DNA of 64,000 nucleotides from an uncultured Lachnospiraceae bacterium (GCA_944381635.1 CALWLY010000004.1:1-64000), one strand, 5' to 3'; positions 51,177 through 60,492 are shown, counted from the first letter of the stretch. Notes: generated by a model not told the origin, from the sequence alone. Numbers and translations are program-made.

Positions 51177-52091
51177 TTATAACTTTGCCACTTCAAAATC
51201 AGACCAGTTTTCTACAGAAGATGCCCCGGATGTATGCGCATCTGCAGTATAAGATTCAACGGTAACGGTATAATCACTGGTACCGCTGACATAGACCGTA
51301 CCGTCAGTTCCTACGTCGGAATCCCGGTTGATTGTCACTCCGTCTAAAGAAACATGGATTCCCTCTGTACTGACTAACACGGCGTTCTCATCCGCTCCTT
51401 CCGAAGACAGTGCTGTATCAGAAACCTGAGTATCCTCCGTATACTCATTTGCTGAATCATAGCTGTCTGGAGCCGAGGATGCCCCTCCCGGTCCGCCGCC
51501 AGGCATAGGTGCCCCGGATACCATAACGCTCTCTGCGATTCCGTCACTGTCCACAACTACAGTCACGGTATCACCCACGGCAATATCCTCATAAGTCAGT
51601 TCTTCCTGACTTTCCATATCCTGAGGCATCTCACCTTCCGGCAATTCCGGAGGAACAGTTTCTCCGCCAGATTGCTCCGGAGGAACTTCTGTCTCAGCAC
51701 TCATGCTTTCTCCCTCAGGCTTCTCCGGAGGTGTACCCTGTTCGCTTCCGCCGGGTCCTCCGCTGCCCATTCCTCCGCCATAGCCGAACACAGTCTGATC
51801 AGAAAAGGAAACGGTAATGTCCCCTTCATTCTCTGTCGTAATCGTAAGCGTATCGGCACTGATCTCGCTGACCGTTCCCGTATAGGTCACGCCGGTCTCT
51901 CCTGCAGCCTCTTCTATTGTTTCTTCTATTGACTCCTCCGTTTCAGGAATCGAAGAACCGGAACCGGAATTTTCCCCTTCCCCGCAGGCTGTCAGAGAAA
52001 ACGTCAGCATAGAAACCGTTAACAAACTCACTGCTTTCCTCACTGCACGCTTTTCTCTATATCTTTTTTTTCTTTCGTGCCTAAATGCCAT
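51177..52091 (-). CDS. lipoprotein with beta-helix-type domain, apparently shortened
   Basis: 304 residues. A basic start, hydrophobic core and lipobox LTACG indicate lipid anchoring outside the membrane. An acidic linker, a domain with TGTVSEISADTLTITTENEGDITVSF, and a Gly/Pro-rich stretch follow. The last part, VLVSTEGIHVSLDGVTINRDSD, is the start of a carbohydrate-binding beta-helix seen in Lachnospiraceae proteins; it jumps at once to DGTVYVSGTSDYTVTVESY, which in longer relatives (from memory) is the end of that domain. So an in-frame internal loss of the beta-helix is likely. CAGGAGG precedes the ATG at 52091. Confidence 0.7.
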   Translation of the reverse strand: MAFRHERKKRYREKRAVRKAVSLLTVSMLTFSLTACGEGENSGSGSSIPETEESIEETIEEAAGETGVTYTGTVSEISADTLTITTENEGDITVSFSDQTVFGYGGGMGSGGPGGSEQGTPPEKPEGESMSAETEVPPEQSGGETVPPELPEGEMPQDMESQEELTYEDIAVGDTVTVVVDSDGIAESVMVSGAPMPGGGPGGASSAPDSYDSANEYTEDTQVSDTALSSEGADENAVLVSTEGIHVSLDGVTINRDSDVGTDGTVYVSGTSDYTVTVESYTADAHTSGASSVENWSDFEVAKL

Positions 52092-52227
52092 GTTATTTAC
52101 CTCCTGTTTATAAGATGTTCCCATTGTACAGACATAAGATTGAAATAACATTGAAAACTTTCCGCCAAAAACAGCTTTTGTAAGAAAGCAAAACGCTCAA
52201 ACGAAAGGATAGGCGCCAAAAGAGAGT

Positions 52228-52312
52228 TTAAAACAAGGGTGCCGAAAGATCAGAGAAAGTTTTCCCTGACCTTCAGCACCCTCGTTTTTTATCGGGAAAA
52301 GATTTCCCGGCT
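52228..52312. terminator. terminator region between hydrogenase and lipoprotein genes
   Basis: A long stem (GGGTGC...GCACCC with inner TCAG/CTGA and AAA/TTT pairs, 52238-52284) has T-runs on both sides, and a second hairpin CGGGAAA/TTTCCCG lies at 52295-52312. It ends the minus-strand hydrogenase transcript; T-runs on plus are also present. Confidence 0.65.
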
Positions 52313-52317
52313 ATATT

Positions 52318-52989
52318 TTAATAATTCTTTTTATGTACTTCAAAGTAAGACTGGCTGTATTTACATACAGGACATACTTCCGGAGCTTCCGTTCCCACAT
52401 GAATGTGTCCGCAAACACGGCATTCCCATACTGTCTCTTCGATTTTTTCAAACACCTGGCCTTTTTCCAAATTAGCCAGCAGCTGTCTGTAACGTTCTTC
52501 GTGGCGTTTTTCAATTGCAGCAACTTTTCTGAATCTTTCCGCAAGATCATGGAATCCTTCTTCTTCGGCTTCTTTCGCCATGCGGTCATACATATCTGTC
52601 CATTCATAATTTTCTCCAGCCGCTGCTGTCAAAAGGTTTTCAGCCGTTGTTCCCAGATGTCCTAATTCCTGATACCAGAGACGCGCATGTTCCTGCTCGT
52701 TGCGCGCTGTCTGAAGGAATAATTCTGCCATCTGTTCATAGCCTTCTCTCTGTGCGATCTGAGCGAAGAAAGTATATTTATTTCTTGCCTGGCTTTCTCC
52801 GGAAAAAGCTTCCTGAAGATTCTTTTCTGTCTTTGTTCCCGCATACGGAGAAGTTCCTGCTGCGGACTGTACTTCTTCCATCTTTTCAAAAGAAGATGCC
52901 GGCTGCTTGCAGAGCGGGCATGTATAATCCTCCGGAAGAGATTCTCCTTCATAAATATAACCGCAAATCTTACATTTCCATTTCGCCAT
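52318..52989 (-). CDS. possible internal start: free rubrerythrin
   Basis: Inside the fusion, AAAGGAAC lies 9 nt before an ATG at 52989 that begins [16 protein letters not shown], the normal start of a free rubrerythrin of 223 residues. The ribosome binding site lies within the Lys-rich linker codons. This looks like a former gene boundary; a separate rubrerythrin may still be made beside the fusion. Confidence 0.5.
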   Translation of the reverse strand: MAKWKCKICGYIYEGESLPEDYTCPLCKQPASSFEKMEEVQSAAGTSPYAGTKTEKNLQEAFSGESQARNKYTFFAQIAQREGYEQMAELFLQTARNEQEHARLWYQELGHLGTTAENLLTAAAGENYEWTDMYDRMAKEAEEEGFHDLAERFRKVAAIEKRHEERYRQLLANLEKGQVFEKIEETVWECRVCGHIHVGTEAPEVCPVCKYSQSYFEVHKKNY

Positions 52990-54411
52990 TGTTTCTGTTC
53001 CTTTCTTTTCTTCTTTCTTTGTTTTCTGTGTTTTTACACCCTGTTTTAAATCTTTTGCTCTGCTGGTATAAGCAGTATGAAGCATTTTTTCAGCCAGCTC
53101 GCTTAATGGTTTTCCATAGAAATCTTCATAAAGCTGTTTGATTTCAGGATTTTCATGGCTTAAACGCAATGTCATCTGTTCGTCCCGACGATACAGACTG
53201 CCGATTCTGGCCTTGCGGATTTCATCCGCATCTGCCTCCAAATTTCGCGGCTGTCCACCGCCGCCGATACATCCTCCCGGACAGGTCATCACTTCAATAA
53301 AGTGATATTCTTTTTGGCCTTCTTTCACGCGCTCTATCATCTTTCGCGCGTTCTGTGTGCCGTACACCACAGCTACATTGATCTGCATTCCGGCAATTTC
53401 CAGACTTGCTTCCCGGATTCCGTCATAACCTCTAACCGGCTCTAATGAATAAAAATCTTTCGGAGCGGTCTCACCGGTAACATAGGTATATGCCGTTCGC
53501 AGTGCTGCTTCCATAACTCCGCCTGTGTTTCCAAAAATCACGCCGGCGCCGGATGCTTCTCCCATAAGACGATCGTATTCGCTGTCTTCAAGTGTTTGAA
53601 AATCGATGCCTTCTTCTTTAGCCCAACGCGCCAGCTCTCGGGTTGTCACAACATGATCCATATCGCGCATATCCGGTTTACCCAGCATTTTTCCTGCTGC
53701 ATTCATTTCCTGACGGCGGATTTCAAATTTCTTAGCTGTACATGGGGTCAAAGCCACATTTACAATCTTTGCAGGATCGATGCCCATTTTCTTTGCAAAA
53801 TAAGTTTTAATGGTTGGTCCCTGCATTCCAATCGGACTTTTGGCTGTGGAAATATTGGGAAGAATTTCCGGATAATAAGTTTCCGCAAACTTTACCCACG
53901 CCGGACAGCAGCTTGTAAACTGGGGAAGCGGTGCCGTTTTTTTCGTGACTCTTTCCAGCAGTTCGCTTGCTTCCTCCACAATCGTCAGATCGGCTGCAAA
54001 GTTGGTATCCAGCACATAATCCGCTCCCAGTGCGCGGAGAAGTGCAACCATCTTCCCCTGAACAAATTCTCCGGGCTGCGCACCGAACTCTTCGCCCAAA
54101 GCTGCTCTGACTGACGGAGAGGTGCTGATAATGACTATTTTATCCGGATCTTTGATTGCGTCCCTCACCTCCGGATACTCATACACCTCTGTGATGCTGG
54201 CTGTAGGACAGACATTGGCGCATTGTCCGCAATGAATGCAGATTGCCTTTCCTCCTGTTTCTTCCAGTGTATACGTTCCGTGAACCCCGATTGCACTGGT
54301 ACACACATCTTTACACATCCCGCATTTGATACATGCATCTTCGTTTCGGCAGATACTCGGATTATCTGCTTCGATAGGCACACGTACAGACAGCGGCAAA
54401 TGCTTTGACAT
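52318..54411 (-). CDS. [FeFe] hydrogenase-rubrerythrin fusion
   Basis: 697 residues. Two [4Fe-4S] motifs ([22 protein letters not shown]; 27-68), then the H-cluster domain: L1 TSCCPAW (166-172), L2 [10 protein letters not shown] (221-230) and L3 [14 protein letters not shown] (375-388). Cluster ligands are Cys169, 224, 377 and 381; the proton-path Cys168 is kept. L2 has Thr where Met is usual and L1 has Ala, as I recall for group B enzymes. A Lys-rich linker (456-474) joins a rubredoxin-like zinc/iron site (KCKICGY...CPLCKQ), a ferritin-like diiron domain and a C-terminal rubredoxin (CRVCGH...CPVCKY). This layout suggests H2- or ferredoxin-linked peroxide reduction. A c-di-GMP-I riboswitch precedes the gene. 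Start at 54411 follows GGAGG. Confidence 0.93.
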   Translation of the reverse strand: MSKHLPLSVRVPIEADNPSICRNEDACIKCGMCKDVCTSAIGVHGTYTLEETGGKAICIHCGQCANVCPTASITEVYEYPEVRDAIKDPDKIVIISTSPSVRAALGEEFGAQPGEFVQGKMVALLRALGADYVLDTNFAADLTIVEEASELLERVTKKTAPLPQFTSCCPAWVKFAETYYPEILPNISTAKSPIGMQGPTIKTYFAKKMGIDPAKIVNVALTPCTAKKFEIRRQEMNAAGKMLGKPDMRDMDHVVTTRELARWAKEEGIDFQTLEDSEYDRLMGEASGAGVIFGNTGGVMEAALRTAYTYVTGETAPKDFYSLEPVRGYDGIREASLEIAGMQINVAVVYGTQNARKMIERVKEGQKEYHFIEVMTCPGGCIGGGGQPRNLEADADEIRKARIGSLYRRDEQMTLRLSHENPEIKQLYEDFYGKPLSELAEKMLHTAYTSRAKDLKQGVKTQKTKKEEKKGTETMAKWKCKICGYIYEGESLPEDYTCPLCKQPASSFEKMEEVQSAAGTSPYAGTKTEKNLQEAFSGESQARNKYTFFAQIAQREGYEQMAELFLQTARNEQEHARLWYQELGHLGTTAENLLTAAAGENYEWTDMYDRMAKEAEEEGFHDLAERFRKVAAIEKRHEERYRQLLANLEKGQVFEKIEETVWECRVCGHIHVGTEAPEVCPVCKYSQSYFEVHKKNY

Positions 54412-54495
54412 GAAATCTCCTCCTTTTCATTTGTACTTTGAATTGCTGAATATCCTGCAAAAGGATATTTCACAAAAACTCGAATAAAAGGATAC

Positions 54496-54526
54496 AAAAA
54501 ACGGATAAAACATAAGTCTTATCCGC
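54496..54526 (-). terminator. riboswitch expression platform terminator
   Basis: Minus strand: CGGATAA, loop, TTATCCG followed by TTTTTT, 40 nt past the c-di-GMP aptamer and 85 nt before the hydrogenase start. Suggests control by transcription termination. Confidence 0.8.
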
Positions 54527-54559
54527 TGCACAAACATATCGGGAAATCCGGTACGATTC

Positions 54560-54650
54560 CATTACTGCAACTGGCTGTCATTCACATATTGCTATGGATT
54601 AGACCCTATAGTTTTGCGTCACCATCTTTCGAAGGTTTTGCCCATAATTA
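54560..54650 (-). promoter_or_regulatory. c-di-GMP-I (GEMM-I) riboswitch aptamer
   Basis: Minus-strand RNA contains the conserved blocks in order: GGGCAAAACC, a hairpin with CGAAAG, GACGCAAA, a stem with GGGTCTAA, and GACAGCCAGTTGC. These match the GEMM-I consensus, including the GNRA loop (GAAA) and its CTAA-type receptor. A terminator follows and the hydrogenase-rubrerythrin gene is the only gene downstream. The effect of ligand (on or off) cannot be read by eye. Whether it prefers c-di-GMP or cGAMP also needs the exact pairing position. Confidence 0.88.
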
Positions 54651-54669
54651 TTCTTTTGTTTTAAATACT

Positions 54670-54698
54670 ATTAAATCACATTGTATGAGTTTTGTCAA
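54670..54698 (-). promoter_or_regulatory. promoter of the riboswitch-hydrogenase transcript
   Basis: Minus strand: TTGACA at 54693-54698, 17-bp spacer, TTTAAT at 54670-54675; the transcript would start about 15 nt before the aptamer. Confidence 0.75.
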
Positions 54699-54727
54699 GC
54701 CCTGGCCCGCCTGATTCCAAAACCGGG

Positions 54728-55429
54728 CTATTCCTTCCCGTTTTGACAAATTTCCTCCAGCAAAACAATGGTGACTTTTGCCGCAATTTCAGAAGCTCTG
54801 GCACAGTTTGCCTCGAAATCTTCGGCTCCGCTGCCGTCTGCGGAATCTGTCACCGCCCGAATTGCAAGAAACGGGGTTTGATTTGCATGGCAGACATGGG
54901 CAACCGCCGCAGTTTCCATATCCACGGTAAGCGGATGAAATTTTTCTATCAGTCTTTCTCTTAACACATCAGTAATAAAACTTTCCCCGGTGATCATTCT
55001 TCCTACATGAGCCGGAATTTCCAGTCTTTCTGCCGCTTTTTGTGCAAATGTCAGCAGTCTGGAATCCGCCTGAAACCATATGGATTTCAGCCATGGATGA
55101 TATTCTGTCAAAATATCTTCCGCTACATCGTGGTAAGCCATTTCGCTGCCCACCACAAGATCAAAGGCAGAAATATTTTTTGCAAGAGCTCCTGCTGTTC
55201 CGGAATTAAGGACGGCATCCACCTGATAGCTGTCAATCAATATTTGTGCCGCTAAAGCCGCATTTACTTTACACACGCCGCTAAACAGTATGGCAACCGG
55301 AATGCCGGCAATTTTTCCTTCATAAACAGTCAGGAGAGCCTTTTGGGAAGCAACGCAGTTATCCAATCGGGAAAAAAACGGGTTCAATTCTTCCTCTGAA
55401 GCACACAGTATTCCAATTTTATGAAACAT
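54728..55429 (-). CDS. mtnN: 5'-methylthioadenosine/S-adenosylhomocysteine nucleosidase
   Basis: 233 residues. Splits MTA and SAH to adenine and a thio-ribose, part of methionine salvage and the activated methyl cycle. Signatures: IGILCASEEELNPF at the start, NSGTAGAL, VVGSEMAYHDVA, VDMETAAVAHVCH with the substrate Glu, and RAVTDSADG with the catalytic Asp. The gene lies directly upstream of the hydrogenase promoter, same strand, and 50 nt after the YdcF-like gene, with which it may be co-transcribed. Confidence 0.95.
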   Translation of the reverse strand: MFHKIGILCASEEELNPFFSRLDNCVASQKALLTVYEGKIAGIPVAILFSGVCKVNAALAAQILIDSYQVDAVLNSGTAGALAKNISAFDLVVGSEMAYHDVAEDILTEYHPWLKSIWFQADSRLLTFAQKAAERLEIPAHVGRMITGESFITDVLRERLIEKFHPLTVDMETAAVAHVCHANQTPFLAIRAVTDSADGSGAEDFEANCARASEIAAKVTIVLLEEICQNGKE

Positions 55430-55480
55430 AACCCATAACCTTTCTTTTTCAATCTTTTATTTCCTTCAAAAACGGCTGCC

Positions 55481-56281
55481 TTAAGTAAATTCACTTTTGG
55501 AAGCATAAAGCGGATTGGCTTCCCTCACCATACTGCCATATTCTTCTTTCAGATCCTCAAAAGCTTTTTGAACCTCCGGCGGTATATCAACATGGGCGAT
55601 GTAATTTTTTCCTTTAGGTCCATAACCTTCAGAATTATCTGTCAGGCGGGGGATTTCTCCCATCAGCAAACTGATATATCTGTCCATATCCCACATTCCC
55701 TGTATTTCTTCGGTAAATACAAGCTCTGAATTTTTTACAGCTACCTTTGCCTTGTATGTGGCAAAATTGATGATTTCTGCATCCGTAACATATTTTCTGA
55801 GTCCGGCTTCCATTCTGTGCTGCATGGTAGCGTCCTGAGACAGAATAACAGATCGGAAAGAAACATGGTTTTCTCTGAGCAAATCCAGCATGAAGGTAAT
55901 ATTATTTCCACAATTTGTGGAGTGGCATTCCAAAAAATCAGCGTGAAGTCCATAGCGATTTTCAAGATAAGCTTCAAACAACTCCGCCTCTGACAAGTCT
56001 GCGGTTTCTAAATAGGGAAATTCCGCGTGCATTTTTATTCGCAAAGTTTCCGTTGTATGACCAGCTCCGCCCACTATCATATATTTCTTTGCGATGTTCT
56101 GTTTCATTGCCTTTGCAAGGACATCTCCGCCGCACATAATACTTCCCCCGAAAAGAACCATGATATCCGCCTGCTCTATTTGGTATTTCTTTTTCAGTTC
56201 GGCAGCTGTCAAATCCGGCACATCTCTTTTTCCACAAAATTCACCCAACAGGTTAATACATTCGGCGATTCTTTCTTTCAT
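55481..56281 (-). CDS. YdcF/DUF218 family protein
   Basis: 266 residues. The core IMVLFGGSIMCGGDVLAKAMKQ...KYMIVGGAGHTTETL and FLECHSTNCGNNITFMLDLL matches DUF218 (YdcF/SanA/ElyC), a Rossmann-like fold of unclear chemistry. The usual ST(R/Y)E.A motif reads ECHSTNCGNN here. No membrane segment, so cytosolic like YdcF. It lies 20 nt past the XRE-aminotransferase gene on the same strand. Confidence 0.85.
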   Translation of the reverse strand: MKERIAECINLLGEFCGKRDVPDLTAAELKKKYQIEQADIMVLFGGSIMCGGDVLAKAMKQNIAKKYMIVGGAGHTTETLRIKMHAEFPYLETADLSEAELFEAYLENRYGLHADFLECHSTNCGNNITFMLDLLRENHVSFRSVILSQDATMQHRMEAGLRKYVTDAEIINFATYKAKVAVKNSELVFTEEIQGMWDMDRYISLLMGEIPRLTDNSEGYGPKGKNYIAHVDIPPEVQKAFEDLKEEYGSMVREANPLYASKSEFT

Positions 56282-56301
56282 ACCCTCTTCTCCAACTTTC
56301 G

Positions 56302-57801
56302 TTATTGATGATAATAACTGAAGAAATCGGCAATTTTTTCTACAGATTCTTTCAGCACTTCAATACGCGGCAGATAAACCACGCGGAAATGATCCGGCTG
56401 CTGCCAGTTAAAGCCGCCGCCGTGTATCAGCAGAATTTTTTTGTCACGCAGCAAATCCAGCGCAAATTTTTCATCATCTGTGATATTGAATTTTTTAATA
56501 TCAATTTTCGGGAAAATATAGAAAGCTGCTTTCGGTTTCACGGCGCTGATGCCAGGAATATCCGTCAATGCCTTGTAAATATATTCCCTCTGCTCGTAGA
56601 TTCTTCCTCCCGGTATCAGATAGTCGTTGACACTCTGGTGTCCTCCCAGTGCTGTCTGGACAATAGACTGTGCAGGCACATTGGAGCAAAGCCTCATGTT
56701 GGAGAGCATTTTTATTCCTTCAATATAGTCTCTGGCAATATTTTTATTGCCGCTTAAAATCATCCAGCCGATTCGGAAACCTGCGATCATATGAGATTTT
56801 GACAGGCCGCTGTAGGTAACACAGAATAAATCCGGCGCCAGAGATGCGATAGAAACATGTTCTTCTCCGTCCATAACAAGCCGGTCGTAAATTTCATCCG
56901 AAAAAATCATAAGCTGATGCTCTCTTGCAATGTCCACAATCTGCTGCAGAATTTCTCTCGGATACAGGGCTCCTGTAGGGTTGTTCGGGTTAATAATGAC
57001 GATGGCTTTCGTCTTATCTGTAATTTTCTTTTTGATATCCTCCATATCCGGATACCAATCCGACTGTTCATCACAGATGTAGTGAACTGCCTTGCCGCCG
57101 GCCAGAGTGGCACATGCGGTCCAAAGAGGGTAATCCGGAGAAGGAATCAGGATTTCGTCCCCATTGTCAAGCAACGCTGACATGGATAAGTTGATCAGCT
57201 CGCTGACCCCGTTTCCTGTGTAAATATCATCCATGGAAACATTGGATATCTTCTTAAGCTGCGCATACTGCATAATGGCTTTTCTGGCTGAGAAAAGTCC
57301 CTGAGCCAGAGAATAACCCTCGCATTCCGTCAGCTGCTGGCGCATATCGTAAATAACTTCATCCGGTGTACGAAAACCGAACGGCGCCGGATTGCCGATG
57401 TTCAATTTCAAGATCTGCATTCCTGCTTCTTCCATTCTCGATGCTTCATCCACGACCGGACCTCTCACATCATATAAAACATTGTTCAATTTCGAAGACT
57501 TCTTAAATACACGCATTTCGCTACCCCCTAATATCTTGTTATCCTGAAATTCCAGGCCGCTTATTTTATGTTCCTCCAAAGACTCCTCTCCTTTTAACCA
57601 CTCTTCATCAACCTGCAGTGTTTCTGCAAGAAAGCGAAGAATATCTGCCCGCGGAATCGTTTTTCCTCCCACATATTGGCTTATATGGCTCTTCCCAAGC
57701 TTTACACCCCGGTCTGCTGCTATGCGGATCAGGTCCACCTGCTTTTTCCCCTGCCGGTCCATCGCTATTTTCAGCCTTTGGGCAAAGGTCTGGTTTGACA
57801 T
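56302..57801 (-). CDS. XRE-type HTH fused to class I aminotransferase (AlaA-like)
   Basis: 499 residues. N-terminal Cro/CI helix-turn-helix (KKQVDLIRIAADRGVKLGKSHISQYVGGKTIPRADIL, about 17-55), a linker, then a complete fold type I aminotransferase from MRVFKKSSKLNNVLYDVRGPV on. PLP lysine lies in SGLSKSHMIAGFRIGW; NPNNPTGALY and FSDEIYDRL are the usual motifs. The enzyme part matches alanine/aspartate transaminases of the AlaA type. TAGGGGGTAG lies just before the internal Met (57516), as if two genes were joined. The fused HTH could let amino-acid state steer transcription, as MocR proteins do with a GntR head. GGAGGAG precedes the start at 57801. Confidence 0.88.
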   Translation of the reverse strand: MSNQTFAQRLKIAMDRQGKKQVDLIRIAADRGVKLGKSHISQYVGGKTIPRADILRFLAETLQVDEEWLKGEESLEEHKISGLEFQDNKILGGSEMRVFKKSSKLNNVLYDVRGPVVDEASRMEEAGMQILKLNIGNPAPFGFRTPDEVIYDMRQQLTECEGYSLAQGLFSARKAIMQYAQLKKISNVSMDDIYTGNGVSELINLSMSALLDNGDEILIPSPDYPLWTACATLAGGKAVHYICDEQSDWYPDMEDIKKKITDKTKAIVIINPNNPTGALYPREILQQIVDIAREHQLMIFSDEIYDRLVMDGEEHVSIASLAPDLFCVTYSGLSKSHMIAGFRIGWMILSGNKNIARDYIEGIKMLSNMRLCSNVPAQSIVQTALGGHQSVNDYLIPGGRIYEQREYIYKALTDIPGISAVKPKAAFYIFPKIDIKKFNITDDEKFALDLLRDKKILLIHGGGFNWQQPDHFRVVYLPRIEVLKESVEKIADFFSYYHQ

Positions 57802-57960
57802 CCTGTCTCCTCCTTCCAGATAAGAAAGTTCATTTTTTATTTGCATTTTACCACTCTTCGCAGAAAAGTTCAATGTTATTTCTAAAAATTCAATTTAATA
57901 TTTTTAAAAGTTCAATTTTAGTGATTCAGAACAAATTTCAGGCAAAAAAATCTAGACAAG

Positions 57961-57990
57961 AAAAATCCCGAGCGAAAACTCGGGACTTTG
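57961..57990 (-). terminator. intrinsic terminator after the PBP gene
   Basis: Minus strand: CCCGAG, 6-nt loop, CTCGGG, then ATTTTTCTTG. Ends the mraZ-rsmH-ftsL-pbp transcript. Confidence 0.75.
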
Positions 57991-58038
57991 TCTGCAGTCT
58001 GTATGGAGGAGTCATGCTCCATAATTTTTTAAAATCGT

Positions 58039-60492
58039 TTATTGTGCACCTTCCTGCCCGGAATCCTGGGGCTGGGAAGAAGCGTCCGGATTTTCACCGG
58101 CGTTCTCCGGATTATCTGCTTCCGGTGTGTCCCCTGCATCTGCTCCACCCGCATTTTGTGCATCCCCTTCTTCACCGGGGATCACCGTAACGGTCTGCTG
58201 TCCTTCCCCTAAAATGGGAGAAGAAGGAAGATTTGCATCCCCTTCACCGGGATTTACCGCTTCACCGGTATCCGGATCCACTTCCACGCCTTCATCATCA
58301 TACCATTTGCCGGTAGTGGGATCCTGGGTCATGTTAGGGAATTCCTGATCTTCATTGGTATCCGTATTTCCCTGGTTTTCTGTTCCGGAAGAGGCATCTG
58401 TACCGTTGCCGCTGACGCCATTTCCGCTGATATCATTGCCGCTGACATCGTTGCCGCTTACCAGCTGCTGTTTGATTTCGATATCCAGTGCTTCCAGCTC
58501 TGCTCTTTCCTCATCGGTGAGAGGTTCTGTCATAAAAATATTCAGATAAGGCAGCACTTCTGTTAAAATGCCTCTTACGATTCTTGTGGCAAATTTAGCA
58601 TCGTCCTGTCTGTCTGTATTGGGACGATCTACTACTACATAAATGGCAATCTGCGGATCATCCGCAGGAGCAGCTCCTAAGAAAGAAACAACATAATTTT
58701 CTTTATCACGAGGTACCATTTCCGCTGTACCGGTTTTACCGCTTATCATGTAACCTGCAGGTCTTGCTGTTTTACCGGTACCTTTTTCTCCCACAACAAC
58801 GGCTTTCAGATACTCCTGTACCTGCTCCGATGTGCTGTTGGAAATCACCTGTTTTAACAGACGGGGTTCGATATTTTCCACTACAGATCCGTCTGAAGCC
58901 GTAATCTTGCTTACCAGATGAGGTTCATAATAATAACCTCCGTTCACCAGAGCGGAAAAAGCGGTGATCACCTGAATCATCGTTGTGTTAAAGCCCTGTC
59001 CGAAAGAAGAAGTAGCCAACTCGGTAACTCCCATAGTATCACTGTTAAATACTAAAGAAGCGGTTCTTGCCTCTCCAGCCAGGTCAACATTGGTTTTCAG
59101 ACCGAAATTGAATTTCTGCATGTAATCCAGAAAAACATCCTCGCCCATCTGCTCTGCCATCTGCATCAAAGCAACGTTGCAGGAACGCTCAATAGCCTGT
59201 TCAATGGTAAGAATACCGTCACCGGCTCTTGTATGGCATCGTATTCTGTGACCGCCGATCATAAGAAATCCCTGGCAGTCATAACTTTCATTTCCGGTAA
59301 GTTTTCCCGACTCAAGTCCTGCTGCCGCAACAAAAGGTTTCATGGTGGAACCAGGTTCATAAGTAGCGTTGATCGTAAAGTTTTTCCACAGAGAGTTCAG
59401 ATTCTGCAAAAGCTGATCTCCCTCAAGACTTTCCACATTCTCCGCATTGATCATCTCGCCGGTCTGCTTTCCTTCTGCATCCAGCAGATCCAGACCGATG
59501 AGGGGATCTGTGCTTCTGGTATTGTTAAGGTCGAAGTTCGGATAATCCGCCATGGCAAGGATATTGCCGGTGTGCACATCCATAATGATACAGCCTACGT
59601 TTTTAGCGCCGTTTCCTTCCCGATATGCATCTTTGTACTGTTCATTGAACTGTTTTAAATACTTCTCCACAATCCCCTGAATCGTCACATCAATGGTAGA
59701 GTGAATGTTGTAGCCGTCCACTGCCGCCTTGGTCGTTCTTTTTGTAGAACCGTCAGAATCCAGATAACTGTATGTACGGCCGTTTGTGCCGCTTAAGATA
59801 TCATTATAGTATTCTTCCAGGCCATAGCTGCCGTCTTTGCCGTCGGTTGTGGTAAAGCCGATCACATCGCTTGCCAGCTCATTATTGGGATAATAGCGCT
59901 TATATTCTTCCTCAAACCAGACGCCCTGGATCAAAAGCTCTTTCGGATTTCCTTCTTCATCTTTTTCTTCCTGGGCAGCTTTTTTCAATTCCTGAAACTG
60001 ACTGATCTGGTCATAGGGAAGTCGTTTTGCCAGCACATAGTACTGGGAATTGGGATTTTCCTGAGAATATTTTCTTACTGCATCCACATCAATATCAAAG
60101 CACTGATCCAAAGCTGCCAGCGTGGGCTCAACATATTCTTCTTTCTGGTTCATTGCTTTGCAGTCCAGAATTACATTATAAACCTTTTCGCTGACCGCCA
60201 GCTGCGTCCCCTTGGCATCCAGGATTTCACCTCTTTTATAGGGAATCGTAGTGTTCGTGGATGACGATTGCTGAGAAAGCACCTGTTTTTTGTAATCTTC
60301 TCCATCGTCCCTGTTGATGATAAAGAGACGTCCGCTTAATCCTGCAAAAGCCAGCAGTACAATTAAAAACAGTACTACCAGCTTTTTCTGCATTTTCATT
60401 GTAAATTTATTTCTTCCAATGCCTTCAGGTTTCCCCTGGTTTTTGGAATTTCTGATCTGCTGTATATTATTTCTGTTATTTCCTTTTTCCAA
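58039..60492 (-). CDS. class B penicillin-binding protein (FtsI/SpoVD-like)
   Basis: 817 residues. Short basic cytosolic tail, one membrane helix (about 35-57), a PBP dimerisation domain (IPYKRGEILDAKGTQLAVSEK) and a transpeptidase domain with SxxK in PGSTMKPF, SxN in RSCN and KTG in SGKTGTAEM. It cross-links septal or spore peptidoglycan. No PASTA domain; instead the last 160 residues are a low-complexity Asn/Gly/Asp/Glu/Pro tail that includes four near-repeats of VSGNxxSGN. The start codon would be TTG at 60492 with GCAGGTGCAGG upstream; a later ATG (about codon 32) is possible. Fourth gene of the division cluster. Confidence 0.92.
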   Translation of the reverse strand: MEKGNNRNNIQQIRNSKNQGKPEGIGRNKFTMKMQKKLVVLFLIVLLAFAGLSGRLFIINRDDGEDYKKQVLSQQSSSTNTTIPYKRGEILDAKGTQLAVSEKVYNVILDCKAMNQKEEYVEPTLAALDQCFDIDVDAVRKYSQENPNSQYYVLAKRLPYDQISQFQELKKAAQEEKDEEGNPKELLIQGVWFEEEYKRYYPNNELASDVIGFTTTDGKDGSYGLEEYYNDILSGTNGRTYSYLDSDGSTKRTTKAAVDGYNIHSTIDVTIQGIVEKYLKQFNEQYKDAYREGNGAKNVGCIIMDVHTGNILAMADYPNFDLNNTRSTDPLIGLDLLDAEGKQTGEMINAENVESLEGDQLLQNLNSLWKNFTINATYEPGSTMKPFVAAAGLESGKLTGNESYDCQGFLMIGGHRIRCHTRAGDGILTIEQAIERSCNVALMQMAEQMGEDVFLDYMQKFNFGLKTNVDLAGEARTASLVFNSDTMGVTELATSSFGQGFNTTMIQVITAFSALVNGGYYYEPHLVSKITASDGSVVENIEPRLLKQVISNSTSEQVQEYLKAVVVGEKGTGKTARPAGYMISGKTGTAEMVPRDKENYVVSFLGAAPADDPQIAIYVVVDRPNTDRQDDAKFATRIVRGILTEVLPYLNIFMTEPLTDEERAELEALDIEIKQQLVSGNDVSGNDISGNGVSGNGTDASSGTENQGNTDTNEDQEFPNMTQDPTTGKWYDDEGVEVDPDTGEAVNPGEGDANLPSSPILGEGQQTVTVIPGEEGDAQNAGGADAGDTPEADNPENAGENPDASSQPQDSGQEGAQ

